64,000 bases of DNA, taken from Paraburkholderia phenazinium (GTDB lineage: Bacteria; Pseudomonadota; Gammaproteobacteria; Burkholderiales; Burkholderiaceae). Below, one piece after another: positions 25,458-33,775 of this stretch. Each line of letters opens with the position of its first letter. Position 1 is the stretch's first letter. The translations under genes and the position numbers were made by a program. The stretch lies in assembly GCF_900142845.1 (NCBI RefSeq), contig NZ_FSRU01000001.1, positions 62,001-126,000 on the forward strand, given 5' to 3'. Below the pieces are notes generated by a model. The model did no database searches and was not told where the DNA came from. It saw only the letters and a program-made list of their open reading frames with translations.

Positions 25458-26962
25458 CAGCACGGACGTTACCAGCCAGGCGAGTGTTTGGTGTAATCGG
25501 CGGGCTTGGGCCGCTCGCCGGTGCAGATGTGCTGTTCAAGCTGATTCAGGCAAGCCCGGTGCGTACAGACGCTGAACACTTCGACGTCGTGTTCGAGCAG
25601 CATCCGTTTCGCAACGCGAGCGCATCGCGCGCCGCAACGACGGAGCGCAAGCTCTATATCTTCGACATGATCCGCGACTTCGAAAAGCGCGGCGTCACGA
25701 CGGTTCTGCTGCCGTGCTTTTTGAGCCATACGTTCATGGGGGAATTGCAGGAGAACGTGTCGGTGCAGATCGTCGATATGGTCGATGCATTGCATGAGTA
25801 TGTGATGCGTTGCTTTCCTTCGGTGCGGCGAGTGGGGGTGCTGACGTCGGACTACATTCGTGATGAGCGTTTGTTTGAGCGGTATTTTGGTGCGCCGGAG
25901 TTTGAAGTGTTGCATCCGGCTCGGAGCGCCGTCGGTGGGGTTGATTTTGTCACCGAGGCGGTTTACGGGGACGGCGGCATCAAGAGCGGTAGGTTTGAAG
26001 GTAAGCCTGTGGAACTGTTGCGTGAAGCTTGCCTGGATCTGATCGCGCAGGGTGCGGAACTGATTCTCCCCGGCATGACGGAGATTGGCCTCGTGGTGGA
26101 TCGGATAGGGACGCTTTGCGTACCCATCGTCGATTCGAATCTTGTGTACGCCCAATACGCGGTAGCGGGTCAATGCGTTAGCCGCGAACGGGGGTTCAAG
26201 GTTGGTGTGGTCGGTGGTGTCGGACCCGCCGCAACGGTGGATTTCATGCAGAAGCTGGTGCGCAGCACGCCCGCGACACGCGACCAGGAGCACATCAAAC
26301 TACTGGTCGAGCAGAATCCTCAGATTCCGGATCGTACGGACAACCTGCTCGGTGATGGTCCGGATCCGACGGTATCGCTGTATGCGACGTGCAAGAAGCT
26401 CGAAGCGGGGGATGTCGACATCATCGCGATTCCCTGCAATACCGCGCATGCGTTCGTCGAACGGATTCAACCGTACCTGAATGTGCCGATCGTCAATATG
26501 CTGACCGTGAGCGTCGAATATCTGCGGGCGGCGTTTCCCGATCTGCGCGAAGTTGGACTGCTGGCGACGACGGGCACGATCATGAGTGGGGTTTATCGGA
26601 AGGCGCTGGAGGCGCACGGGCTCAGACAGGTCGTGCCGAGTGATGGGCTGCAGGCGCGGGTGATGAATGCGATCTATGGCGAACATGGGGTGAAGGCGGG
26701 GTTCCTGGCGGGTGAGTGTATCGGCGATGTTACTGCGGCCGTGGATGAGTTGAGCGAATGCGGTGTTGAGGTGATTCTTCTTGGGTGTACTGAGTTGCCG
26801 TTGTTGTTGCCCGAAGGGAAGATGTATTCGGGCGGCGGTGGGGTTGTGAATCTTGTTGATCCGACGGAGATTCTTGCGAGGCGGTGTGTGGCGTATGCTC
26901 GCGGTGAAATCGGATTAGCGAATGCGTTGATCGACAGCGCCAAGGATGCCTGCACCCGGTAA
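25454..26962 (+). CDS. Tandem two-domain Asp/Glu racemase-like protein
   Basis: 502 aa made of two aspartate/glutamate racemase-fold (PF01177) units: about 8-240 and 247-490. Each starts with a VIGGLGPLAG or VVGGVGPAAT motif. The second domain has both catalytic cysteines, C328 (PCNTAH) and C445 (GCTE), and should racemise an acidic amino acid by the two-base mechanism. The first keeps C88 (PCFLSH) but has M208 (GMTE) in place of the second Cys, so it is probably not a racemase. Usual family members are single-domain (about 230 aa). Translationally coupled to the upstream symporter, suggesting use of D- or L-aspartate/glutamate. Confidence 0.88.
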   Translation: MTARTLPARRVFGVIGGLGPLAGADVLFKLIQASPVRTDAEHFDVVFEQHPFRNASASRAATTERKLYIFDMIRDFEKRGVTTVLLPCFLSHTFMGELQENVSVQIVDMVDALHEYVMRCFPSVRRVGVLTSDYIRDERLFERYFGAPEFEVLHPARSAVGGVDFVTEAVYGDGGIKSGRFEGKPVELLREACLDLIAQGAELILPGMTEIGLVVDRIGTLCVPIVDSNLVYAQYAVAGQCVSRERGFKVGVVGGVGPAATVDFMQKLVRSTPATRDQEHIKLLVEQNPQIPDRTDNLLGDGPDPTVSLYATCKKLEAGDVDIIAIPCNTAHAFVERIQPYLNVPIVNMLTVSVEYLRAAFPDLREVGLLATTGTIMSGVYRKALEAHGLRQVVPSDGLQARVMNAIYGEHGVKAGFLAGECIGDVTAAVDELSECGVEVILLGCTELPLLLPEGKMYSGGGGVVNLVDPTEILARRCVAYARGEIGLANALIDSAKDACTR

Positions 26963-26984
26963 TTCCCGATGTTCGTAGAAAGCG

Positions 26985-27959
26985 CTACGTCTCAAGCTCG
27001 CCGAAATCATGCACGTACTCCCCGGCCACGAAGCGATCGAATCGCTGACACCAGCTTCTCCCCGGCCAGAGATAGTCGACGCGCCCTTCCGCGGGTCGAT
27101 ACACAGCGGTATAAGCCGTGGTGAACCCGACACGCCGCGAGTAAAGCGGCGGCTCCAGGAAACGCGCAATCAACGAAGCCAACGCCATGGCAGGCTCATC
27201 CAGCGCCGCAAGCAAGGTCTGCAAGCGTTCGGCGCTCGTATTACCCGCCCTCGGTTGAGGCGGCGTCTCTTGATGGTTTGTGCAAGCCGCTACTCGCGAT
27301 ACAACCGGCGCACGGTCCGGGCCAAGAAACACGGTAGCGTATGCGCCCGACCGATCCAGCAGCGTCACGTTTTGCGAAAGCGCAATCGGAATACGACTCA
27401 GCGCCTCAACGGCCTCGTCCACGCGGCGGCAGGTTTCGAGCACGTAGCGCAACATCAGGATGACGGAGAATCCTAAGCCTTGCGACTGGCCGCCTCCGGC
27501 TGTCAGGCTCGCGACCAGTCCGTCTTCGTTCATGCCGTCGAGGCAGCCGCCCCATGGGCGTTGCGCTTTGGCCATCACGCGTTTTCCCGACCATGCCGTC
27601 AATTCGAAACGCTCGGTGATCATGTCGAGCGGGAAGTCCATGTTGCGAATCAACGCCGGGCCGCCTTCGCCGAGCCATACCGCCTGGCTGCAACCCATCG
27701 GAGAAAGCGCAGGGCGATAGTGACTCAACAGGCAGTGAGCCGCTTCATCGTCGCCAACCAGAGCGCAGGCCTCGTCGTAGTGCGGCAGCAGTTCCGGCAT
27801 ATGACGCTGCAACGCTAGTCGGCATTCAGTCGCAGTTGGCGGCGCGGTACGGCACTCGCCTCTGTACCAACGCTCGGCGGCTTCGCGGCCGGCGTTAAAG
27901 CGCGCCAGCCAGGCCTCGCCCGGTCGATCCTCCTGCGTGACAACGTAGCGCTTGTGCAT
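26985..27959 (-). CDS. C45/AAT-like Ntn-hydrolase (acyltransferase or amidase)
   Basis: 324 aa resembling the acyl-CoA:6-aminopenicillanate acyltransferase / peptidase C45 family. In that family an autocatalytic cut exposes an N-terminal Cys; here the likely site is G89|C90 (MGCSQAV). N106 and D108 (IRNMDF) fit the conserved NxD after the nucleophile, and the GMNEDGLVASLT block is typical of Ntn amidases. No signal peptide. The substrate may be an N-acyl amino acid or a beta-lactam-like compound. Convergent with the racemase gene 22 bp away. Confidence 0.8.
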   Translation of the reverse strand: MHKRYVVTQEDRPGEAWLARFNAGREAAERWYRGECRTAPPTATECRLALQRHMPELLPHYDEACALVGDDEAAHCLLSHYRPALSPMGCSQAVWLGEGGPALIRNMDFPLDMITERFELTAWSGKRVMAKAQRPWGGCLDGMNEDGLVASLTAGGGQSQGLGFSVILMLRYVLETCRRVDEAVEALSRIPIALSQNVTLLDRSGAYATVFLGPDRAPVVSRVAACTNHQETPPQPRAGNTSAERLQTLLAALDEPAMALASLIARFLEPPLYSRRVGFTTAYTAVYRPAEGRVDYLWPGRSWCQRFDRFVAGEYVHDFGELET

Positions 27960-28079
27960 GCGACGCTTCCTGGGTCTCGGCTGCGGATTGGCTTGAGACC
28001 CAAGGTCTCGTTGGCATGATGGCGTTAGCTTAACCTTGAACGGGAGTGCTAGCCCGTCACCCGCTTAAACCATCCAGCG

Positions 28080-28532
28080 CTAACGCTCCTCGCCGAACAG
28101 CACATCCATCGGATAGGGCAATGCTAGCGGCGGCATCTCATCGCGGTGGAAAAACCGCGTCGATTTAGTTTCGTTATCTGTTGGAATGCCCGAGCCGCCC
28201 ACGATCTGACATTCGAACAGCGTGACCACGTATTCGACCTCGTCACCATTCGGATACGTATAGCGAAACGCGCTCCCACCATACACAGCGAGGATGCGTC
28301 CGACGCGAACCTCGTAGCCGGTCTCCTCCATCACCTCCCGGGTGATCGCTTCCTGCGGACTCTCGCCCAACTCAATGCCGCCGGCCGGCAGACTCCATGC
28401 CTCGCCTGACGACTTCTCCTGCAACAGCAGGCGTCCCTCTGTGTCGCGAATGATCGCCGCGACCGACGGGCTCAGGATCAATCCGGGGCCGACGCGTTTG
28501 CGCAGCCAACTGAGGTAGCTTTCGTTGTGCAT
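28080..28532 (-). CDS. Nudix hydrolase
   Basis: 150 aa with a complete Nudix box at 51-73 (GGIELGESPQEA...REVMEETGY; G-x5-E-x7-REVMEE-x-GY). It hydrolyses a nucleoside diphosphate linked to another moiety; the substrate is unknown. Start ATG 28532 gives the usual length; an upstream in-frame start is possible. Divergent from fabV. Confidence 0.9.
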   Translation of the reverse strand: MHNESYLSWLRKRVGPGLILSPSVAAIIRDTEGRLLLQEKSSGEAWSLPAGGIELGESPQEAITREVMEETGYEVRVGRILAVYGGSAFRYTYPNGDEVEYVVTLFECQIVGGSGIPTDNETKSTRFFHRDEMPPLALPYPMDVLFGEER

Positions 28533-28678
28533 GGTAGTAGTGTGATGTTTCGCGACCGCAGAATTGTAGACCACGAACTTCCGCCCCCCAGGTGCCCCCA
28601 CCCCACCTCCTTTACAATACCCACGTTTTTCCGCCCTCGAACAACCGTCCGTCCCGACACCTCACAAAAGGGGTCTTC

Positions 28679-29875
28679 ATGATCGTCAAACCGCGCGTAC
28701 GTGGCTTCATCTGCGTGACCACCCATCCTGTTGGCTGCGAGGCCAACGTCAAGGAACAGATCGACTACGTCACCGCCAGCGGTCCCATTGCCGACGGTCC
28801 CAGGAAAGTCCTGGTGATCGGCGCCTCGACCGGTTACGGTTTGGCCGCCCGCATCACGGCCGCGTTCGGTTGCGGCGCAGCTACGCTCGGCGTGTTCTTC
28901 GAACGGGCCGGCAGCGACACCAAGCTGGGCACCGCAGGCTGGTACAACACCGCCGCGTTCGAAAAGATCGCCACGGACAAGGGTTTGTACGCGAAGGGCA
29001 TCAACGGTGACGCATTCTCAGACGCGCTCAAACAACAGACCATTGACGTCATCAAGCGCGATCTCGGCAAGATCGATCTGGTCGTGTACAGCCTTGCATC
29101 GCCGCGGCGCACGCATCCCAGGACCGGCGAAGTGTTCAATTCGACGCTCAAGCCTATCGGCAAAGCCGTCACCTTGCGCGGCATCGATACCGACAAGGAA
29201 GTCGTCCGGGAGACCGCGCTCGAAGCGGCAACGCAAACCGAAATAGACAATACCGTCGCGGTCATGGGCGGCGAAGACTGGCAGATGTGGATCGATGCGC
29301 TTCTTGAAGCCGACGTGCTCGCCGACGGCGCAAAGACCACCGCCTTTACCTACGTCGGCGAAAAGATCACCCACGACCTCTACTGGAACGGCTCCATTGG
29401 CGCGGCGAAGAAGGACCTGGACCAGAAGGTGGTCGGCATTCGCAAGAAGTTGGCGCGCACGGGCGGCGATGCGCGCGTCTCCGTGTTGAAAGCGGTCGTT
29501 ACCCAGGCGAGCTCGGCCATTCCCATGATGCCGCTGTACCTGTCGCTGCTGTTCAAGGTGATGAAGGAAAAGGGCACGCACGAGGGCTGCATCGAGCAGG
29601 TCTACGGACTCTACAAGGACAGTCTCTACGGAAACGCGCCGCACCTCGATGACGAAGGGCGTCTGCGCGCAGATTACAAGGAGCTCGATCCGCAAGTGCA
29701 AGCCGAGGTCCAACAACTCTGGGACCAGGTGACGAACGAGAACCTCTACACGCTCACCGACTTCGCCGGCTACAAGACGGAGTTTCTACGCCTGTTCGGC
29801 TTCGAGATCGACGGCGTAGACTACGACGCGGAGGTCGATCCCGACGTACAGATTCCTCACGTGGTTCAAGTCTAG
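28679..29875 (+). CDS. fabV: Trans-2-enoyl-ACP reductase FabV
   Basis: 398 aa. It reduces enoyl-ACP to acyl-ACP in the last step of type II fatty acid elongation, using NADH. The Y235-x8-K244 active site matches the published Burkholderia/Vibrio FabV numbering. The nucleotide motif [13 protein letters not shown] (44-56) is intact. FabV is the triclosan-tolerant isozyme described from Vibrio and Burkholderia. ATG 28679 follows AAAAGGGG. Monocistronic, followed by two hairpins at 29891-29946. Confidence 0.97.
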   Translation: MIVKPRVRGFICVTTHPVGCEANVKEQIDYVTASGPIADGPRKVLVIGASTGYGLAARITAAFGCGAATLGVFFERAGSDTKLGTAGWYNTAAFEKIATDKGLYAKGINGDAFSDALKQQTIDVIKRDLGKIDLVVYSLASPRRTHPRTGEVFNSTLKPIGKAVTLRGIDTDKEVVRETALEAATQTEIDNTVAVMGGEDWQMWIDALLEADVLADGAKTTAFTYVGEKITHDLYWNGSIGAAKKDLDQKVVGIRKKLARTGGDARVSVLKAVVTQASSAIPMMPLYLSLLFKVMKEKGTHEGCIEQVYGLYKDSLYGNAPHLDDEGRLRADYKELDPQVQAEVQQLWDQVTNENLYTLTDFAGYKTEFLRLFGFEIDGVDYDAEVDPDVQIPHVVQV

Positions 29876-29890
29876 GTTTTTGCAGATCAT

Positions 29891-29946
29891 GTGCCGCCCT
29901 GCGGCGGTACGAGGCATTGCTTCTGCTAAAAGCAGACGCAATGCCT
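29891..29946 (+). promoter_or_regulatory. Two tandem hairpins between fabV and cobF
   Basis: Hairpin 1: GTGCCGCC (29891-29898), loop CTGC, GGCGGTAC (29903-29910), one G-U pair. Hairpin 2: AGGCATTGC-TTCTGCT (29912-29927), loop AAA, AGCAGAC-GCAATGCCT (29931-29946), 16 bp with one mismatch. The second ends 4 nt before the cobF Shine-Dalgarno (29951-29955). There is no U-run, so it is more likely a leader or processing structure, or a weak fabV terminator. It does not resemble a cobalamin riboswitch. Confidence 0.6.
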
Positions 29947-29963
29947 GAACAGGAGTGTGCGCG

Positions 29964-30722
29964 ATGAAAAAAATTCTGATCATCGGGATTGGCGCGGGAG
30001 ACCCCGACTACATGACCGTGCAGGCGATCAACGCGCTCAATCGGGCAGACGTGTTCTTCGTCATGGACAAAGGCGCCGTGAAAGAGAAACTCGTTGCCCT
30101 GCGCAAGCAGATCATCGAGCGCTTCGTCACGCACGATCACTATCGCATCGCCGAAGCAACGAGCCCCGAGCGCAGACGCGACGACGGCGACTACACCTCG
30201 GCCGTAGACGAACTGAATCGCGACAAGCAACGGATATTCGAACACCTGATCGCCGACGAGATGCGCGAAGGCGAATGTGGTGCGTTTCTCGTCTGGGGCG
30301 ACCCGTCGTTGTACGACAGCACGATACGCATTGTCGAGGCCATTGCCCATGGTGGACAGCACGCCTTCGACTATGAGGTGATTCCAGGCATCAGCAGTGT
30401 CCAGGCGCTCGCCGCCCGCCACAGAGTGCCGCTGAATCTGATCGGGCGCTCGGTAGAAATCACCAACGGCCGCGGAATCGCCAACGGTTTCCCGGACAAC
30501 GTGGACAGCGTTGTCGTGATGCTCGACTCGCAGAATACCTACCGGAAGCTTGTCGATGAGGATCTGGATATCTACTGGGGTGCCTACGTGGGAACGCCCG
30601 ACGAGATCCTGATCTCCGGAAAGCTGCGGGACGTCGCGGACGACATAGAACGTGTCCGGGCGGAGGCGCGCCGCACCCATGGCTGGATCATGGATACTTA
30701 TCTGCTGCGCAGGCCTGCCTAA
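29964..30722 (+). CDS. cobF: Precorrin-6A synthase (deacetylating)
   Basis: 252 aa. It uses S-adenosylmethionine to methylate precorrin-5 at C-1 and removes the acetyl group, in aerobic cobalamin synthesis. The methyltransferase motifs are IIGIGAGDPDYMTVQAINAL (about 5-24), FLVWGDPSLYDS and EVIPGISSVQALAARH. ATG 29964 has AGGAG at 8-nt spacing; a GTG three codons upstream is less well placed. No other cob gene is in the window, so it is separated from the main cobalamin cluster. Preceded by two hairpins. Confidence 0.92.
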   Translation: MKKILIIGIGAGDPDYMTVQAINALNRADVFFVMDKGAVKEKLVALRKQIIERFVTHDHYRIAEATSPERRRDDGDYTSAVDELNRDKQRIFEHLIADEMREGECGAFLVWGDPSLYDSTIRIVEAIAHGGQHAFDYEVIPGISSVQALAARHRVPLNLIGRSVEITNGRGIANGFPDNVDSVVVMLDSQNTYRKLVDEDLDIYWGAYVGTPDEILISGKLRDVADDIERVRAEARRTHGWIMDTYLLRRPA

Positions 30723-30761
30723 GTTTCGCTGACACACTATTCAGATCAGGAGATTGCCATC

Positions 30762-31328
30762 ATGGATGCACGTGAATTACTGCTGAAGATGTTCCGCTAT
30801 CAGGCGTGGGCGAACGGCGAATTGCTGGATTCCATGAATGGATTGAGCGCGGAGCGTCATGCGACGGAACTGCACCAGACCATCAGGCTGATGAATCATT
30901 GTCTGGTGGTGAACAAGATCTTCGCGGCGCACCTCATGCGCGAACCTCATCGCTTCCCGGCGGACAACACGCCAGGCACCCCGGAGCTGGCGGAACTGCG
31001 CGCCGATCTCGCGTCGACCGATCAGTGGTACCTCGACTACGTAGGAACGGTGACGCCGGCCATGCTGTCCGAATCGGTACCCTTTGTCTTCACCGACGGC
31101 GACAAGGGGTATATGACGCGCGACGAGATGCTGACCCATGTCGTGACCCATGGCGGCTATCACCGCGGCGAGGTCGGGCGAATCCTGAAGCAGGTGTCCA
31201 GCGCATCCGAGCAAAGCATTCAATTGCCATGGGACACCTACGCCGTGCATCTGCATAGAAGCGAACCTTCGCGCCGGCTCCAGGGCCAAGCAGCGTCATT
31301 GCCAGAGGTCGTTCATCCCGGGCAATAA
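30762..31328 (+). CDS. DinB family protein
   Basis: 188 aa four-helix-bundle DinB/YfiT-type protein. Metal-binding His are expected in MNHCLVVNKIF (about 45-55) and HVVTHGGYHRGEVGRIL (about 125-141). Many relatives act as thiol transferases using bacillithiol or mycothiol, or have unknown roles. The C-terminal 30 residues are polar and extend beyond the family. It lies 39 bp after cobF, so possibly co-transcribed with it. Confidence 0.85.
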   Translation: MDARELLLKMFRYQAWANGELLDSMNGLSAERHATELHQTIRLMNHCLVVNKIFAAHLMREPHRFPADNTPGTPELAELRADLASTDQWYLDYVGTVTPAMLSESVPFVFTDGDKGYMTRDEMLTHVVTHGGYHRGEVGRILKQVSSASEQSIQLPWDTYAVHLHRSEPSRRLQGQAASLPEVVHPGQ

Positions 31329-31388
31329 GCGCTAAAGGTGGTGGGCGACGGTATCGGCAAGACAATCCTCCGTCATCGGAGTTCGACA

Positions 31389-31850
31389 ATGATCCAGGCA
31401 GTGAACCCACCCGAAGTGTGGTCGCCGTTCGGCGCGTTTTCGATGGCCGTCATTCAGGGCGACGGCCAGATCGTCCATCTGAAGGGCCAGGTATCGCTCG
31501 ATCGGCACGGACAGGTTGTCGGCGCCAACGATATGCGCGCGCAGACACGCCAGGTTCTGCACAACATTCGCGATGTTCTCGCAGCGATGGGTGGGGAGAT
31601 GGCCGACATCCTCTCGCTCGTTCACTACGCGACGGATATCGACGCCTTCATGCACGCGGCGGATATTCGAAAGACGTTCTTCGCCGAACCGTATCCGGTG
31701 ACCACCACGGTGCAGGTCGAGCGCCTGTACCGTCCTGAGTTGATGATCGAGATCGCCGCGATCGCGGAAATTCCCTGGGACAGGTTCCGGCGCCCGGCCT
31801 CGTCCTCGTCAACACCGCACACACCCATCAACGCGCCCGCCGCACCGTGA
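31389..31850 (+). CDS. RidA/YjgF family deaminase
   Basis: 153 aa. It resembles RidA enzymes that hydrolyse reactive enamine/imine intermediates. Segments seen are VHLKGQVSLDRHGQVVGANDMRAQTRQVLHNIRDVLAAMGG and the C-terminal TTVQVERLYRPELMIEIAAIA; the Arg near the active site of canonical RidA appears shifted, so it belongs to a divergent subgroup. The Ser/Thr/Pro tail (about 132-153) is disordered. ATG 31389 chosen by family length. Follows dinB by 60 bp. Confidence 0.85.
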   Translation: MIQAVNPPEVWSPFGAFSMAVIQGDGQIVHLKGQVSLDRHGQVVGANDMRAQTRQVLHNIRDVLAAMGGEMADILSLVHYATDIDAFMHAADIRKTFFAEPYPVTTTVQVERLYRPELMIEIAAIAEIPWDRFRRPASSSSTPHTPINAPAAP

Positions 31851-31852
31851 TA

Positions 31853-31885
31853 CTGCCGCCCGAGTCCGCTGAGGGTGGGCGGCAG
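31853..31885 (+). terminator. Hairpin terminator after ridA
   Basis: CTGCCGCCC (31853-31861) pairs perfectly with GGGCGGCAG (31877-31885) around a 15-nt loop, starting 3 nt after the stop codon. The following sequence has only a short T/G run, so it is a weak intrinsic or factor-assisted terminator. Confidence 0.5.
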
Positions 31886-32006
31886 GTTGGCTGTCGCGCG
31901 GCACATCACCGTGGCCTTTGGCGTCATCGGGAATCGGGGCGTTCATCACCGTGTCTACTCAATCGAGGCGATTCGTTTGCGGTTCAATCAATGATAGCAG
32001 CGCGTG

Positions 32007-32897
32007 TCACAGCGAATCTGCAATGTACTCCCGCAACCACCGATGCGCCGGATCGCGATGCGAGCGCTCATGCCAGAGCATGGCCATCTCGTAGCCCGGC
32101 ACCTCGATAGGCGGTTCGACCATGCGTAACGCAGGGGTGTCGACGAGGCGCGAAGGCAGCATTGCTACGAGGTCGGTGCTCGCCAGAACCTTCATCATGA
32201 ACAGGAAGTGCGGAACGGAGAGCACGACCCGGCGCGTAAGACCGGCCTCTGCGAGCGCGTCGTCGGTCACGGCCCGAAACCCGGGGCCGTCCAGCGACAC
32301 AATCACATGCTCGAGTTTGCAGAATTGCGCGAGCGTCGGTCGGCGCTTCAGGCCCGGATGACCGGCCCGGCCCACCAGCACATAGCGCTCCGCAAAGAGT
32401 ACCCGCCGATGCAGTCCGGCAGGCGCGTCCTCACTGGTATGAAAGGCGAGATCGATTTCCCCCTGCTCGGCCTGCTTCGCGATTCGCGACGGAAACGCTT
32501 CTACGACGCCCAGCCGCGTGCCCGGCGCCACCGAACGCAAGCCGGAGATGGCCGGCAGCAGGATGGTCGATTCGCCGTAGTCGGCGGCGGCGACACGCCA
32601 CGTGTTGCTTGCCGTGGCGGGATCGAACGGACTCGCTGGTGCTACCGTGCGTTCGAGCGCTTCCAATGCTTGCCGCAAGGGTTCGCGCAACGCTTCGGCT
32701 CGCGCCGTGGGTCGCATACCGCGTGGCCCCGGTAACAACAGCGGGTCGTTAAAGATATCTCTCAGTTTGGCGAGATGAACGCTCACCGAAGGTTGAGAGA
32801 AGTTCAGGCGTTCTGCTGCACGCGTCACATTGTGCTCGGAAAGCAAAACATCGAGCGTGACCAGCAGGTTGAGGTCTAGCCGTCTTAGATTATTCAT
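32007..32897 (-). CDS. LysR regulator of the quinone reductase gene
   Basis: 296 aa. The helix-turn-helix (about 5-62) reads LNLLVTLDVLLSEHNVTRAAERLNFSQPSVSVHLAKLRDIFNDPLLLPGPRGMRPT, the NodD/NahR-like subclass (LDLNLLV...). Effector domain 95-290. Divergent from the NAD(P)H:quinone reductase with an 85-bp spacer carrying a perfect inverted repeat. Confidence 0.88.
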   Translation of the reverse strand: MNNLRRLDLNLLVTLDVLLSEHNVTRAAERLNFSQPSVSVHLAKLRDIFNDPLLLPGPRGMRPTARAEALREPLRQALEALERTVAPASPFDPATASNTWRVAAADYGESTILLPAISGLRSVAPGTRLGVVEAFPSRIAKQAEQGEIDLAFHTSEDAPAGLHRRVLFAERYVLVGRAGHPGLKRRPTLAQFCKLEHVIVSLDGPGFRAVTDDALAEAGLTRRVVLSVPHFLFMMKVLASTDLVAMLPSRLVDTPALRMVEPPIEVPGYEMAMLWHERSHRDPAHRWLREYIADSL

Positions 32898-32910
32898 GGC
32901 AATACCTGCA

Positions 32911-32934
32911 ATATTGGATATTCATTTCCAATAT
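32911..32934. promoter_or_regulatory. LysR-type inverted repeat
   Basis: ATATTGGA (32911-32918) and TCCAATAT (32927-32934) form a perfect 8-bp inverted repeat with an 8-nt spacer, 14 bp from the LysR start and 48 bp from the reductase start. It fits the T-N11-A operator pattern. Confidence 0.6.
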
Positions 32935-32982
32935 ACCTGAGCCGGACCTATCCTGCCCTCATCTATCCACAGAGGTCCTGCC

Positions 32983-33759
32983 ATGAATGTTCTTCTCGTC
33001 TATGCCCATCCTGAGCCCAGGTCATTGAATGGCTCGCTCAGGGATTTCTCGATCAACCGCCTCGAGGAGGCGGGCCACGTCGTGCAGGTATCGGATCTGT
33101 ACACCATGAACTGGAAAGCGGTGCTCGACGCGAACGACAGCACGGTCCACGAGGCCGGCGCGCGCTTCGATCCCGCAGCCGACTCGAAGCATGCGTTCGA
33201 ACATGGGCTGCAGAGCGCAGACATCGAACGCGAACAGGACAAGCTGCGATGGGCGGATACGGTGATCCTGCAGTTTCCGCTGTGGTGGTTCTCGATGCCC
33301 GCGATTCTGAAAGGCTGGGTAGAACGCGTCTACGCGTATGGTTTTGGCTACGGCGTCGGCGAACACTCCGACGTTCGCTGGGGCGACCGCTATGGTGAAG
33401 GCACGCTGGCAGGCAAGCGTGCGATGCTGGTCGTCACCGCGGGCGGATGGGAGTCGCACTACGGTCCACGCGGAATCAATGGGCCGATCGACGATCTGTT
33501 GTTCCCCATCCACCACGGCGTGCTGTACTACCCCGGTTTCGATGTCCTGCCGCCGTTCGTACTCTATCGGACCGGTCGCATGGACTCCGAACGGTTCGCA
33601 AGGACGTGCGCCGAACTCGGAAAACGTCTCGACGATCTCGGGAAGACCCAGCCGATCGCGTTTCGCCCGCAGAACGCCGGCGCATACGAGATCCCGGCAC
33701 TCACGCTACGGCCTGACGTTGCAACGGATCAGGTCGGCTTCGCTGTTCACGTCGCGTAA
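32983..33759 (+). CDS. NAD(P)H dehydrogenase (quinone), flavodoxin-like
   Basis: 258 aa, NQO1/MdaB-like FAD enzyme performing two-electron reduction of quinones or xenobiotics with NAD(P)H. VLLVYAHPEPRSLNGSL (3-19), the HP...S-x-N FAD-phosphate motif, ILQFPLWWFSMPAILKGWVERV (about 88-110) and TAGGWESHYGPRGINGP (about 151-167) are hallmarks. GAGG precedes the ATG. Controlled by the divergent LysR. Confidence 0.9.
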   Translation: MNVLLVYAHPEPRSLNGSLRDFSINRLEEAGHVVQVSDLYTMNWKAVLDANDSTVHEAGARFDPAADSKHAFEHGLQSADIEREQDKLRWADTVILQFPLWWFSMPAILKGWVERVYAYGFGYGVGEHSDVRWGDRYGEGTLAGKRAMLVVTAGGWESHYGPRGINGPIDDLLFPIHHGVLYYPGFDVLPPFVLYRTGRMDSERFARTCAELGKRLDDLGKTQPIAFRPQNAGAYEIPALTLRPDVATDQVGFAVHVA

Positions 33760-33775
33760 GTTCGGGCGCCTGAGC

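Noticed and set aside
29876..29963. Cobalamin riboswitch before cobF
   Set aside because: The gap is too short and lacks the B12-box core; only two simple hairpins are present.
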